A model generated the notes under the pieces. The model saw only the letters and a program-made list of their open reading frames with translations, did not search any database and was not told where the DNA came from. Shown piece by piece: positions 53,300 through 61,297 of a stretch of DNA of 64,000 nucleotides (within the stretch, counting starts at the first letter, position 1; every line of letters starts with the position of its first letter). The stretch lies in assembly GCF_022698165.1 (NCBI RefSeq), contig NZ_JALDAY010000001.1:868001-932000 (forward strand), read 5' to 3'. Made by a program: the position numbers and the translations under genes. This DNA is from Streptomyces cylindrosporus (GTDB lineage: Bacteria; Actinomycetota; Actinomycetes; Streptomycetales; Streptomycetaceae).

Positions 53300-53320
53300 G
53301 TGAGCAAGCGAATGCGATAG
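53300..53320 (+). CDS. Six-codon leader mini-ORF after the SAM-IV riboswitch
   Basis: GTG AGC AAG CGA ATG CGA TAG encodes MSKRMR. GAGGGAG lies 7 nt upstream, a better ribosome site than most in the window. The stop lies 59 bp before the aminotransferase start. Its function would be as a translated leader and not as a peptide. One Met codon is present. Confidence 0.5.
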   Translation: MSKRMR

Positions 53321-53379
53321 GGCGCCGAGCCCCGCCTCCGCACACCCATCTCACCCTTCTCTTTTCACGGGAGTTCCCC

Positions 53380-54741
53380 ATGTCCGTCTCCACCGCTGCC
53401 TCCGCCCAGACCATTTGTGCCCCGCTGCCCGTTCTGGGTCGAGATGTCACCGTCCCGCTCGTCACCGGCGGCGAGGTCACCTACGCGGCGCTCGACTACG
53501 CGGCCAGCGCCCCCGCCCTCCAGCGCGTCTGGGACGACGTCGCGGCCTACGCGCCCTACTACGGCAGCGTCCACCGCGGCGCCGGCTACCTCTCCCAGCT
53601 CTCCACCGACCTCTTCGAGAACGCGCGCACGACCGTCGCCGAGTTCCTGGACTGCCGCGCCGACGACCAGCTGATCTTCACCCGGTCGACCACCGACTCG
53701 CTCAACCTCCTCGCCGCAGCGCTCCCCGCCGACTGCCAGGTCTTCGTCTTCGAGACCGAGCACCACGCGAGCCTGCTGCCCTGGCAGGACGCCCGGGTCA
53801 CCTACCTCAACGCCCCGCGCACCCCCCGCCAGGCCGTCGAGACCCTGGAGCGCGCCCTCGCCGACCGAGACCCGTACGGCCCGGCCCTGGTCTGCGTCAC
53901 CGGCGCGTCCAACGTCACCGGCGAGCTGTGGCCGGTCCGCGAGCTGGCCGCCGCCGCCCACGCGCACGGCGCCCGGATCGTCCTGGACGCCGCCCAGCTG
54001 GCCCCGCACCACCCGGTCTCCGTGCGGGACCTCGACGTCGACTGGGTCGCCTTCTCCGGCCACAAGCTGTACGCCCCCTTCGGCTCCGGCGTCCTGGCCG
54101 GCCGCGCGGACTGGCTCCAGGCAGCCGACCCCTACCTCGCCGGCGGCGGCGCCAGCCGCAGGGTCACCCGGCGCGAGGACGGGGGAGTGGACGTGGAGTG
54201 GCACGAGAGCGCCGCCCGCCACGAGGCCGGCTCCCCGAACGTCATCGGCGCCTACTCCATCGCGTCGGCCTGCAAGGCCCTCACCGAGGCCGGCTTCGAG
54301 GCGCTGGTGGCCCGTGAGCGGTACCTGATCGAGAAGGTGCGGGCGGGGCTCGCCGAGGTCCCCGAGGTCCGCGTCCTCTCCCTCTTCGGCGACGACGCCC
54401 CGCGCGTCGGCGTGATCTCCTTCGTCGTCGAGGGCTGGAACAGCTCGCACTTCGCCGCCGCGCTCTCCGCCGAGTACGGCATCGGCGTCCGCGACGGCCT
54501 CTTCTGCGCCCACCCGCTGGTCAGGACCCTGCTCGGCTCCGACCCGCAGACCCAGGGCGAGTGCGGCGCGCCCGAGGCCGCGCCCGGCGAGAAGTCCCTC
54601 AACGCGATCCGGGTGAGCTTCGGCGCGGGCACGCCGGACGAGCACGTCGAGCGCTTCGTCAACGCCGTCAGGGAACTGGTGACGGTTGGCGCGAAGTGGC
54701 GCTACCGCACCGAGGACGGCCGCTGCGTGCCGGCGGTCTGA
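53380..54741 (+). CDS. Class V PLP-dependent aminotransferase, cysteine-desulfurase-like, SAM-IV controlled
   Basis: The 453-residue protein has the class V fold: LDYAASAPALQRVW, FTRSTTDSLNLLA, ETEHHASLLPW, VTGASNVTGE, LDAAQLAPHHPV and the PLP Lys in FSGHKLYAPFGSG. GLFCAHPLVRTLL carries a Cys at the position near the substrate, and the C-terminus has a GECGAPEAAP loop. It is SufS- or Csd-like, but its longer form and SAM-IV control suggest a role in methionine or cysteine sulfur use. GGGAG lies 6 nt before the ATG. It follows the riboswitch by 120 bp. Confidence 0.87.
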   Translation: MSVSTAASAQTICAPLPVLGRDVTVPLVTGGEVTYAALDYAASAPALQRVWDDVAAYAPYYGSVHRGAGYLSQLSTDLFENARTTVAEFLDCRADDQLIFTRSTTDSLNLLAAALPADCQVFVFETEHHASLLPWQDARVTYLNAPRTPRQAVETLERALADRDPYGPALVCVTGASNVTGELWPVRELAAAAHAHGARIVLDAAQLAPHHPVSVRDLDVDWVAFSGHKLYAPFGSGVLAGRADWLQAADPYLAGGGASRRVTRREDGGVDVEWHESAARHEAGSPNVIGAYSIASACKALTEAGFEALVARERYLIEKVRAGLAEVPEVRVLSLFGDDAPRVGVISFVVEGWNSSHFAAALSAEYGIGVRDGLFCAHPLVRTLLGSDPQTQGECGAPEAAPGEKSLNAIRVSFGAGTPDEHVERFVNAVRELVTVGAKWRYRTEDGRCVPAV

Positions 54742-54810
54742 GGCGCCGTACGACATCCGCCGTATACGCTCCCCCTCAAGCAGCAGGACGCTGAACAGGG
54801 GGAGCACGGG

Positions 54811-57003
54811 GTGGAAGCGCTGCGCGCGAACGATCCGCGGCGGATCGGGCCGTACGAGGTGCTGGGCAGGCTCGGCGCGGGCGGCATGGGGGAGGTGTAC
54901 CTCGCCGAGGGGCAGGGCGGGCCGCGGCTCGCCGTGAAGGTGGTGCGGGCCGAGCACGCCGAGGACCGCACCTTCCGGGCCCGGTTCCGGCAGGAGGTGC
55001 GGGCCGCGCAGAGCATCGGCGGCGCGGGGCCGTACACCGCGCGGGTCGTCGACGCCGACACCGAGGCCGAACGGCCGTGGATGGCAACGGAGTTCGTCGA
55101 GGGCCCGAACCTGCGCGACGCGGTGCTCGACCACGGCGCGCTGCCCGACCGTGCGGTACGGCTGCTGGCCGCCGCGCTCGGCGAGGCGCTCGCCGCGATC
55201 CACGCCAAGGGGATGGTCCACCGGGACCTGAAGCCCTCCAACATCCTGCTGGCGCCGGACGGCCCGCGGGTCATCGACTTCGGGATCGTACGGGCCCTTG
55301 AGGCGACCGCCCTGACCAACACCGGGGCCGTCGTCGGCTCGGTCGGCTATGTCTCGCCGGAGCAGATCCGCAACGGCGCCGAGGTGGGCCCGCCGAGCGA
55401 CGTCTTCTCGCTGGGCGCGGTGCTCGCGTACGCGGCCGCGGGGCGCGAACCCTTCGGCGAGGGCCAGGACTCGGTGATCCTGCTGCGCATCCTGACCCGC
55501 GACTTCGACCTCTCCGGGGTGCCGGACGGCCTCCGGCCGCTGGTCGAGTCGTGCCTGGCGGAGGATCCGGCGGCCCGCCTGGCCCCGGCGGGTGTCCCCG
55601 AGGCCGCCGGCCACACCACCGACACCCTCCGCGAGGGCCTGCGACCCGGCTGGTACCTGGCCCCCGAGCCCGTCGCCGAGACCGAACGGTGGCTTCCGGA
55701 ACGGGACTCGGGGGAGCGGGAGAGCCGGGTCGAGTACGTCGCGCCGATGACGGTCACCGAGGTGACGGACGTACCCGACGTGACGGCCGACACCAGCGCG
55801 CAGACCGCCGAACGCCCGTCCCGGCGCGGCGTGTTGAGGGTGCTGGTCGGCGGGGCCGTGGTCGCCGCGGGGGCCGGGACCGGTGGCTGGCTGTGGCTGC
55901 GGGACCGGAGCGGAGAGGACCCGTCCGGGGGTGCCGGCGGCGTCCCCGGCACGTCCGTCTCCAGCGACCGGTCGTCGGGGGCGACACTGCCCCCGGGAGT
56001 GAGCTGGACGTACGACGTCGGTGGGCTCGGTGGCCGCGCGGGCGGGCGGCACGGGGCGTGCGTCGCGCTCTCGCCCGCCGGGGACCGGGTGTACGTCGGG
56101 GGCGCGGACGGTTCCCTGCACGCGGTGAGCCCCGCCGGGAAGAAGCTGTGGGCCGTCGACCTGGGCGCCCCGGTGATGCCGCCGGTGGCGACCGCGGACG
56201 GCGCGTACTGCCTGCTGGAGGACGACGGCGAGGGCGCGTCGAAACTGTGCGCGGTCTCGCGGTACGGGCGGATCCGCTGGACGAAGAAGATCGACGGGGG
56301 CGGCAGCCAGTTCCCGGTGACCGCGGGAGACTTCGTGCTGGTCACGACCGGCGCCACCTCGGACAAGGGCACGCTCCGGGCCTACGCCTCGGGCGGCGGA
56401 CTCGTCTGGGAGAAGTCGACCGACGCCGCCCCCACCAGCGAGCCGGCCGTGGGCAACGGCATGGTCTACGTCGGCACCTTCGGGGACGTCGTACAGGCCT
56501 TCGGCCTGATGGACGGCAGGCTGCGCTGGTCCGTCCCGGCCGGGGTCGACCCCGGCCGGCCCACCCTGATCGGCGGCACCCTGCTGGTGGGGTCCGGTGG
56601 CGAGACCCTCCTGCACGCCATCAGCACGTCCGGAAGGCTCTTGTGGAGCGCTGACAACGACGACGCGGGCGGCGGCCGCTACTTCACCTCGGTCCGCCTC
56701 GGCGACCTCGCGGTCACCACCGACCAGGGACGCCTCGCGGCCATCGACCCCGTGACCGGCAGGACCAAGTGGGCCTTCGAGAGCCCGCAGGGCGGCACGG
56801 ACCACAGCGACCCCACCGTCGTCGGGAACTCCGTCTACGCCTGCCTGGACGGCGTCCTCTACTCGGTGGACGCGACCGGCAAGCAGCGCCGCAGGCTGTC
56901 CTTCGGCGACCCCGAGCCCGACGGCGGAGTCCACAGCCCCGTGATCAAGGACGGCCTCGCCTACGTGGCGACCGCCGAGGGAATCGCCGCGCTGAAGCTC
57001 TAG
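54811..57003 (+). CDS. Hanks-type Ser/Thr protein kinase with extracellular PQQ beta-propeller
   Basis: The 730-residue kinase has its catalytic domain at about residues 10-265: LGRLGAGGMGEVYLAEG, Lys in RLAVKVV, HRDLKPSN (about 136-143), VIDFGIV and GYVSPEQIRNG. A Pro-rich linker and one membrane helix (VLVGGAVVAAGAGTGGWLWL, about 345-363) follow. An outer domain of PQQ-type propeller repeats (for example VYVGGADGSLHAVSPAGKKLW) comes last, at about 390-730. It could sense a wall or sugar ligand outside and signal inside. The GTG start follows GGGGGAG. A -10 TACGCT lies at 54765. Its stop codon is part of a tandem repeat. Confidence 0.93.
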   Translation: MEALRANDPRRIGPYEVLGRLGAGGMGEVYLAEGQGGPRLAVKVVRAEHAEDRTFRARFRQEVRAAQSIGGAGPYTARVVDADTEAERPWMATEFVEGPNLRDAVLDHGALPDRAVRLLAAALGEALAAIHAKGMVHRDLKPSNILLAPDGPRVIDFGIVRALEATALTNTGAVVGSVGYVSPEQIRNGAEVGPPSDVFSLGAVLAYAAAGREPFGEGQDSVILLRILTRDFDLSGVPDGLRPLVESCLAEDPAARLAPAGVPEAAGHTTDTLREGLRPGWYLAPEPVAETERWLPERDSGERESRVEYVAPMTVTEVTDVPDVTADTSAQTAERPSRRGVLRVLVGGAVVAAGAGTGGWLWLRDRSGEDPSGGAGGVPGTSVSSDRSSGATLPPGVSWTYDVGGLGGRAGGRHGACVALSPAGDRVYVGGADGSLHAVSPAGKKLWAVDLGAPVMPPVATADGAYCLLEDDGEGASKLCAVSRYGRIRWTKKIDGGGSQFPVTAGDFVLVTTGATSDKGTLRAYASGGGLVWEKSTDAAPTSEPAVGNGMVYVGTFGDVVQAFGLMDGRLRWSVPAGVDPGRPTLIGGTLLVGSGGETLLHAISTSGRLLWSADNDDAGGGRYFTSVRLGDLAVTTDQGRLAAIDPVTGRTKWAFESPQGGTDHSDPTVVGNSVYACLDGVLYSVDATGKQRRRLSFGDPEPDGGVHSPVIKDGLAYVATAEGIAALKL

Positions 57004-57039
57004 ATCCAGAAGCTCTGGATCCAGAAGCTCTGGATCTAG
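56995..57039. repeat. Three 15-bp tandem repeats across two stop codons
   Basis: AAGCTCTAGATCCAG, AAGCTCTGGATCCAG and AAGCTCTGGATCTAG follow head to tail. The first holds the kinase stop (TAG, 57001-57003), and the third holds the stop of the opposite-strand gene (CTA, 57036-57038). Each copy can form a GATCCAGA/TCTGGATC hairpin, so the block may act as a terminator. Confidence 0.9.
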
Positions 57040-57317
57040 CTGTCCAGCCCGATCGCGAAGGCCGCCTCCAGGTCGTGCTGGGAGTACGTGCGGAAGGCGA
57101 CGTGGGTGTCCGTGGCCTCGACGCCGGGGATCTTGCTGATGCTGCCGGGAATGACCTCGGCGAGGTCCTCGTGCTGCTTGACCCGGACCATCGCGATCAG
57201 GTCGTACGTGCCGGTGACCGAGAAGACCTCGCTGACGGAGTCCAGCGCGGCGATCCGCTCCGCGATCTCGGGGATCCGGTCCACGCTGGTCTTGATGAGG
57301 ACGATCGCGGTGATCAC
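57036..57317 (-). CDS. Stand-alone Lrp/AsnC ligand-binding (RAM) domain protein
   Basis: The 93-residue protein is only the C-terminal RAM domain of Lrp/AsnC regulators: MITAIVLIKTSVDRIPEIAERIAALDSVSEVFSVTGTYDLIAMV and TDTHVAFRTYSQHDLE. It has no helix-turn-helix. Such proteins form octamers that bind amino acids and may adjust full-length Lrp relatives. The GTG overlaps the rhomboid stop by 4 bp, so the two are coupled. It converges with the kinase gene across the 15-bp repeats. Confidence 0.9.
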   Translation of the reverse strand: MITAIVLIKTSVDRIPEIAERIAALDSVSEVFSVTGTYDLIAMVRVKQHEDLAEVIPGSISKIPGVEATDTHVAFRTYSQHDLEAAFAIGLDS

Positions 57318-58048
57318 GGCTGGTTCTCTCCCTCGGGGGCCGGAGCTGGGGCGGGGTCAACTGTAGTCGTACGGCGGAATCGGGCCCATGCGTAGCAGAA
57401 GCCCAGGCCGAAGCCCACCAGGTGCGCCAGATACGCCACCCCGGGGCCCTGGGGCGCCCGGCCCGCCGCGAGCCACTGGAGGGACGCCCAGAAGGGCAGG
57501 ACGACCCAGGCCGGGAAGCGCAGCGGGAGGAAGAAGAGGAACGGGAGCAGGCTTGTGACCCTGGCTCCGGGGAACAGGTACAGAAACGCCCCGAGGACCG
57601 CCGAGATCGCCCCGGAAGCGCCGACCAGGGACTGCTCGGACGCGGAATTGGCCGCCGCGTACCCCAGCAGGGCGAGGTAGCCGCAGCCGACGTAGAAGAG
57701 GGTGAACTGGATCCGGCCCATGCGTTCCTCGGTCATCACCCCGAAGACGTAGAGGAAGAGCATGTTGCCGAGCAGGTGGACCCAGCTGCCGTGGACGAAG
57801 AGGGCCGTGGCCGGGGTCAGGGCGGCGCGCGCGGAGCCCTCGAAGAGCTCGGCCGGGACCACGCCCCAGCGGTGGAAGTAGGCGCGCTGCGCGGCGAGCA
57901 GCGCGTCCCCGGAGCCGTAGGCGGGATTCAGCCCCCCGGCGGGGCCGATCACGAAGGCCAGACAGCACACGGCGATCAGCCCGTACGTCACCGGCGCCGA
58001 GGGTCCTCGGAGCACTCTGCCGACGGTCACGTTCCAGTTGCCGATCAT
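57314..58048 (-). CDS. Rhomboid intramembrane serine protease
   Basis: The product has about 244 residues from the ATG at 58048; a GTG at 58084 would add 12. It has six membrane helices with the catalytic Ser in SLVGASGAISAVLG (GxSG), the oxyanion HGSWVHLLGNMLFLYVFG of helix 2 and the catalytic His in VAYLAHLVGFGLGF. It should cleave membrane proteins within the bilayer. The last helix is followed by a Pro/Ala tail. The stop overlaps the RAM-domain start, which is an unusual pairing. It is divergent from the zinc ribbon gene. Confidence 0.9.
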   Translation of the reverse strand: MIGNWNVTVGRVLRGPSAPVTYGLIAVCCLAFVIGPAGGLNPAYGSGDALLAAQRAYFHRWGVVPAELFEGSARAALTPATALFVHGSWVHLLGNMLFLYVFGVMTEERMGRIQFTLFYVGCGYLALLGYAAANSASEQSLVGASGAISAVLGAFLYLFPGARVTSLLPFLFFLPLRFPAWVVLPFWASLQWLAAGRAPQGPGVAYLAHLVGFGLGFCYAWARFRRTTTVDPAPAPAPEGENQP

Positions 58049-58204
58049 GAACACAGAGCATGACGTAACAGGACGCAGCCGCACAGACCGCCTCGCCGCC
58101 GTGGACGGACCAGCGGTGGGTTGCCGCCAGGCCGTAGGGTTACGGCCACACGCTCCAGGGAAACTGGCGCGTCACGGAGACTAGAAGGAAAGCGAACAGT
58201 CACG

Positions 58205-58444
58205 ATGACGGTTCCCCTGCCGACCGCCTCGACGCGGTGGCGCTGCACCCTCTGCGGCAATCTCACGCGCTTCGACGTGACCCGCTCGTCGAAGGTGGTC
58301 GAGTACGTCCACCTCGACCTGGCCGGAGAGCCGAACGTCGAGGAGCGCGAGGTGGTCAGTGAGACCATCGAGTCGGTGCGCTGCCGCTGGTGCAACGCGG
58401 TGGATCAGGTGGAACTCGTGGACAGGCCGGGCGCCGGCTCCTGA
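58205..58444 (+). CDS. Small zinc-ribbon protein
   Basis: The 79-residue protein has CTLCGN (about residues 14-19) and CRWCNA (about 60-65), two CxxC knuckles that should bind one zinc. Between them lies VVEYVHLDLAGEPNVEEREVV. It has no signal peptide and is acidic. It could bind nucleic acid or another protein. It lies 37 bp upstream of the NYN-domain gene and is probably co-transcribed. The -10 box TAGGGT lies at 58135-58140. Confidence 0.82.
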   Translation: MTVPLPTASTRWRCTLCGNLTRFDVTRSSKVVEYVHLDLAGEPNVEEREVVSETIESVRCRWCNAVDQVELVDRPGAGS

Positions 58445-58481
58445 CAGGGAGCGGCCCCGCACGGTAAATGGGGTGTGACGG

Positions 58482-59825
58482 ATGGTGGAGACACAAGGCG
58501 GGGGGCCGGGCGACGGCGCCGCCGAGGTGCTCGACCGTCCGCTGCCCGACGGCGTGCGCCGCAGGGTCGTACAGATCGTCTCGGACGGGTTCGGCGGGCT
58601 GACCGTCGGTGAACTGCCCGCGCAGCTCAGGCAGTACGCCCGGTTCGCGCCGAACCGGCGGGCCAAGTTCGCCGGGAACGCGATGGCGGCCGCGCTGGAG
58701 ACCGATCCGCTCTTCCGGCAGCGCATCGGGGAGAAGCTGAGAGAGGCCCAGCCGGAACTCGCCGGCGCCCTCGACTCCGGCTCGCCGCCCCCGGCCGCGG
58801 ATCCGCTCGACGTGGCGGCCGCGGCCTATGTGCTGCGGCCCACGGGCTGGGTGAAGCTGGTGACCGCGGCCGGCGAGGAGGCCCAGCGGGCCGACGCCGA
58901 GCGGGCCGGCGAGGAGAGCCGGGCCGAGCTGGAGCGGCTGCGCGAGGAGCTCGCCGGTGCCCGCGAGCAGACCCGTGCCGAGACCGAGCGGCTGCGGCTG
59001 GAGCTGGAGACCGCCAGGAAGGAAGCGGAATCGCTTCACCGCAAGCTGCGCGCCGCCCTCAGCGACGTCAAGCGCGGCGAGGCCGCCCTGCGCAAGGTCC
59101 AGGGCGAGATGGAGACCCTGCGCGCCGAGGGGCAGGCGCAGGTGTCCGCCGCGGAGAGCGAGGCGCGGCGGCTGAAGGCGCGGCTCGGGGAGTCCGAGGC
59201 TGCGCTGGAGGCCACGCGCAAAGCAGCGCGGGAGGGGCGCAGTGTCGAGGACATGCGCGTGCGTCTGCTCCTTGACACCGTTCTGGACGCGGCCCAAGGG
59301 CTGCGCCGGGAGCTGGCGTTGCCGCCCGTGTCCGTGCGGCCGGCCGAGACCGTGGATGCGGTCGAACCGGGACGAATGACCCCGAAGGACATCGCCGCGC
59401 GGGCGCTGTCCGAACACGATCCGGCCGTTCTCGACCAGCTACTGGCCCTGCCCCAGGCGCACTTGGTGGTCGACGGCTACAACGTCACCAAGACCGGCTA
59501 TCCCCAGATGCCCCTGGAGAAGCAGCGCCTCAGGCTGCTCGGGCAGCTCTCGCAGCTGGCCGCGCAGACCGGCGCCGAGGTCACCTGTGTCTTCGACGGG
59601 GCCGAGCTGGTCGCGCCGGTGCTGCTCGCGCCGCCGCGCGGGGTGCGGGTGCTGTTCTCCAAACCGGGCGTCACCGCGGACGAGTTGATCCGCCAGCTGG
59701 TGCGCGCCGAGCCGCCGGGCCGCCCCGTCATCGTCGCCTCGACCGACCGCGAGGTGGCCGACGGCGTCGCCAGGGCAGGTGCCCGACCGGTCGCTTCTGC
59801 GATGCTTCTGAAGCGCCTGTCCTGA
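58482..59825 (+). CDS. NYN-domain (YacP-like) RNA-binding or nuclease protein with coiled coil
   Basis: The 447-residue protein has three parts. Residues 1-130 form a helical N-terminal domain (LPDGVRRRVVQIVSDGFGGLTVGELPAQLRQYARFAP). Residues about 130-260 form a long coiled coil (AERAGEESRAELERLREEL onwards). The C-terminal 120 residues are a NYN/PIN-like domain: AHLVVDGYNVTKTG with the key Asp, VTCVFDGAEL, VRVLFS and VIVASTDREVADGV. Such domains cleave or bind RNA in YacP/Rae1 relatives. The catalytic acids Asp (VVDGYN), Asp (FDGAE) and Asp (TDRE) are retained. A good GGGG ribosome site precedes the ATG. Confidence 0.9.
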   Translation: MVETQGGGPGDGAAEVLDRPLPDGVRRRVVQIVSDGFGGLTVGELPAQLRQYARFAPNRRAKFAGNAMAAALETDPLFRQRIGEKLREAQPELAGALDSGSPPPAADPLDVAAAAYVLRPTGWVKLVTAAGEEAQRADAERAGEESRAELERLREELAGAREQTRAETERLRLELETARKEAESLHRKLRAALSDVKRGEAALRKVQGEMETLRAEGQAQVSAAESEARRLKARLGESEAALEATRKAAREGRSVEDMRVRLLLDTVLDAAQGLRRELALPPVSVRPAETVDAVEPGRMTPKDIAARALSEHDPAVLDQLLALPQAHLVVDGYNVTKTGYPQMPLEKQRLRLLGQLSQLAAQTGAEVTCVFDGAELVAPVLLAPPRGVRVLFSKPGVTADELIRQLVRAEPPGRPVIVASTDREVADGVARAGARPVASAMLLKRLS

Positions 59826-59953
59826 AGGTCGAACTTCTAGGTTTAATGCCCGAATTGGCGGGATCGTCACGCAACGTAGTGTCAGTCGAGGATCACCGCA
59901 CGTGAGTTGTGTGTAAAGAATGCATGGCGTGACAGGATTTTGCTCCTGAGGAT

Positions 59954-59983
59954 TTGAACTGATCACAGGAAGGTCACTAGGGT
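59954..59983 (+). promoter_or_regulatory. Promoter TTGAAC-N18-TAGGGT of the first NlpC/P60 gene
   Basis: TTGAAC (59954-59959) and TAGGGT (59978-59983) are separated by 18 bp. The leader to the GTG at 60036 is about 45 nt. TGATCAC motifs flank the box at 59959-59966 and 60006-60012. I do not see a c-di-AMP riboswitch. Confidence 0.65.
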
Positions 59984-60035
59984 CTGGGCTCGAACCTCCG
60001 AACGGGTGATCACTCTCAAGAAGGAGCCCTCGTCC

Positions 60036-61070
60036 GTGGCGTCCCACCGTCGACCCAAGCAGCCGAGCCGGGCTCGAGTGACCGTGCTCACCACCGCAGC
60101 TGCTGCCGCCGTTGCCATCAGCGCCCAGGCGGCGAACGCCGCGCCGAGCGAGAAGCCGTCGAAGGACGAGGTCAAGGCGAAGGTCGACAAGCTCTACGAG
60201 CAGGCCGAGCAGGCCACCGAGAAGCTCAACGGCGCCAAGGAGAAGCAGGAGAAGCTCCAGAAGGAGATCTCCACCATCCAGGACAACGTCGCCCGCGGCC
60301 AGGAGGAGCTCAACGAGCTGCGCGACTCCATAGGCCTGGCGGCCGCCGCCCAGTACCGCACCGGCTCCATCGACTCCTCCCTCCAGCTCTTCCTGTCGTC
60401 GAACCCCGACGACTACCTGGACAAGGCCTCCACCGCCGACCAGTTGAGCGCCCAGCAGGTCGAGGCGCTGAAGAAGATCCAGGAGAAGCAGCGGGCCCTC
60501 GCCCAGGAGCGTGCCGAGGCCTCCGACAAGCTCAAGGACCTCGCCACCACCCGCGCCCAGCTGGCGAAGAACAAGAAGGACGTCCAGGGCAAGCTCGCCG
60601 AGGCGCAGAAGCTGCTCAACTCCCTGACCGCCGCGGAGCGCGCCGCCCTCGCCGCCGCCGACGCCCGCGCCAGCCGCTCGGCCAGCGAGCGCGTGGACCT
60701 CGGCAACTCCACCGCCGCCTCCAGCCGGGCCGCCGCGGCCTTCGCCGCCGCCCAGTCCCAGCTCGGCAAGCCGTACGTCTACGGCGCCACCGGCACCGCC
60801 TCCTACGACTGCTCGGGCCTGACCTCCTGGGCCTACGCCCAGGCCGGCGTCTCCATCCCGCGCACCTCGCAGGCCCAGGCCAACGCCGGCACCCGGATCT
60901 ACAGCGTCAGCCAGCTCAAGGTCGGCGACCTCGTGCTCTTCTACGGCGACCTGCACCACGTCGGCCTCTACGCCGGCAACGGCCAGGTGATCCACGCCCC
61001 GCGCACCGGTACCGTCGTGCGCTACGAGTCGATCAGCAACATGCCGTTCCAGTTCGGCGTCCGGATCTGA
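60036..61070 (+). CDS. Secreted NlpC/P60 peptidoglycan endopeptidase with N-terminal coiled coil (paralog 1)
   Basis: The 344-residue product has a signal peptide (VTVLTTAAAAAVAISAQAANA). A coiled-coil region comes next (about 40-215, KPSKDEVKAKVDKLYEQAEQATEKLN and similar), then an NlpC/P60 domain with Cys in YDCSGLTSWAYAQ, His in GDLHHVGLYAGNG and the third polar residue in IHAPRTG. This is the RipA-like layout in which the coiled coil keeps the enzyme inactive. It cleaves D-Glu to diaminopimelate bonds. The GTG at 60036 has AAGGAG 10 nt upstream; the GTG at 60006 lacks one. Confidence 0.93.
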   Translation: MASHRRPKQPSRARVTVLTTAAAAAVAISAQAANAAPSEKPSKDEVKAKVDKLYEQAEQATEKLNGAKEKQEKLQKEISTIQDNVARGQEELNELRDSIGLAAAAQYRTGSIDSSLQLFLSSNPDDYLDKASTADQLSAQQVEALKKIQEKQRALAQERAEASDKLKDLATTRAQLAKNKKDVQGKLAEAQKLLNSLTAAERAALAAADARASRSASERVDLGNSTAASSRAAAAFAAAQSQLGKPYVYGATGTASYDCSGLTSWAYAQAGVSIPRTSQAQANAGTRIYSVSQLKVGDLVLFYGDLHHVGLYAGNGQVIHAPRTGTVVRYESISNMPFQFGVRI

Positions 61071-61141
61071 CTCCGTACCCCTTCGAACCGGGCACAACAC
61101 GACCCCCGAACGGGCGAATCACGACAACTTCCGCTGACCCC

Positions 61142-61177
61142 ACGCCCCGCCGATGACCTGCGTCAGAGGCGGGGCGT
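61142..61177 (+). terminator. Terminator after the first NlpC/P60 gene
   Basis: ACGCCCCGCC (61142-61151) pairs with GGCGGGGCGT (61168-61177) around a 16-nt loop. It separates the two paralogs. Confidence 0.7.
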
Positions 61178-61297
61178 CACTTTGTGTGCCCGCCGAGGTC
61201 TTTGGCCGAGCCCCTGCCGCAGGGCTACTGTCTGCCGCGTTTCCCCGCTGCGCCGGGGAGGCAGTCCCTGTCGCCAACGGAAGGAGCGCGGCTTCCC

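Noticed and set aside
53365..57360. Open frame of 1331 codons antisense to the aminotransferase and kinase genes
   Set aside because: It mirrors the GC3 pattern of the plus-strand genes, is Arg/Gly/Pro-rich without any domain and spans two well-supported genes.
59826..60035. c-di-AMP (ydaO-type) riboswitch upstream of the NlpC/P60 gene
   Set aside because: Such switches control wall hydrolases in Streptomyces, but the core motifs are not visible and the promoter lies too close to the start.
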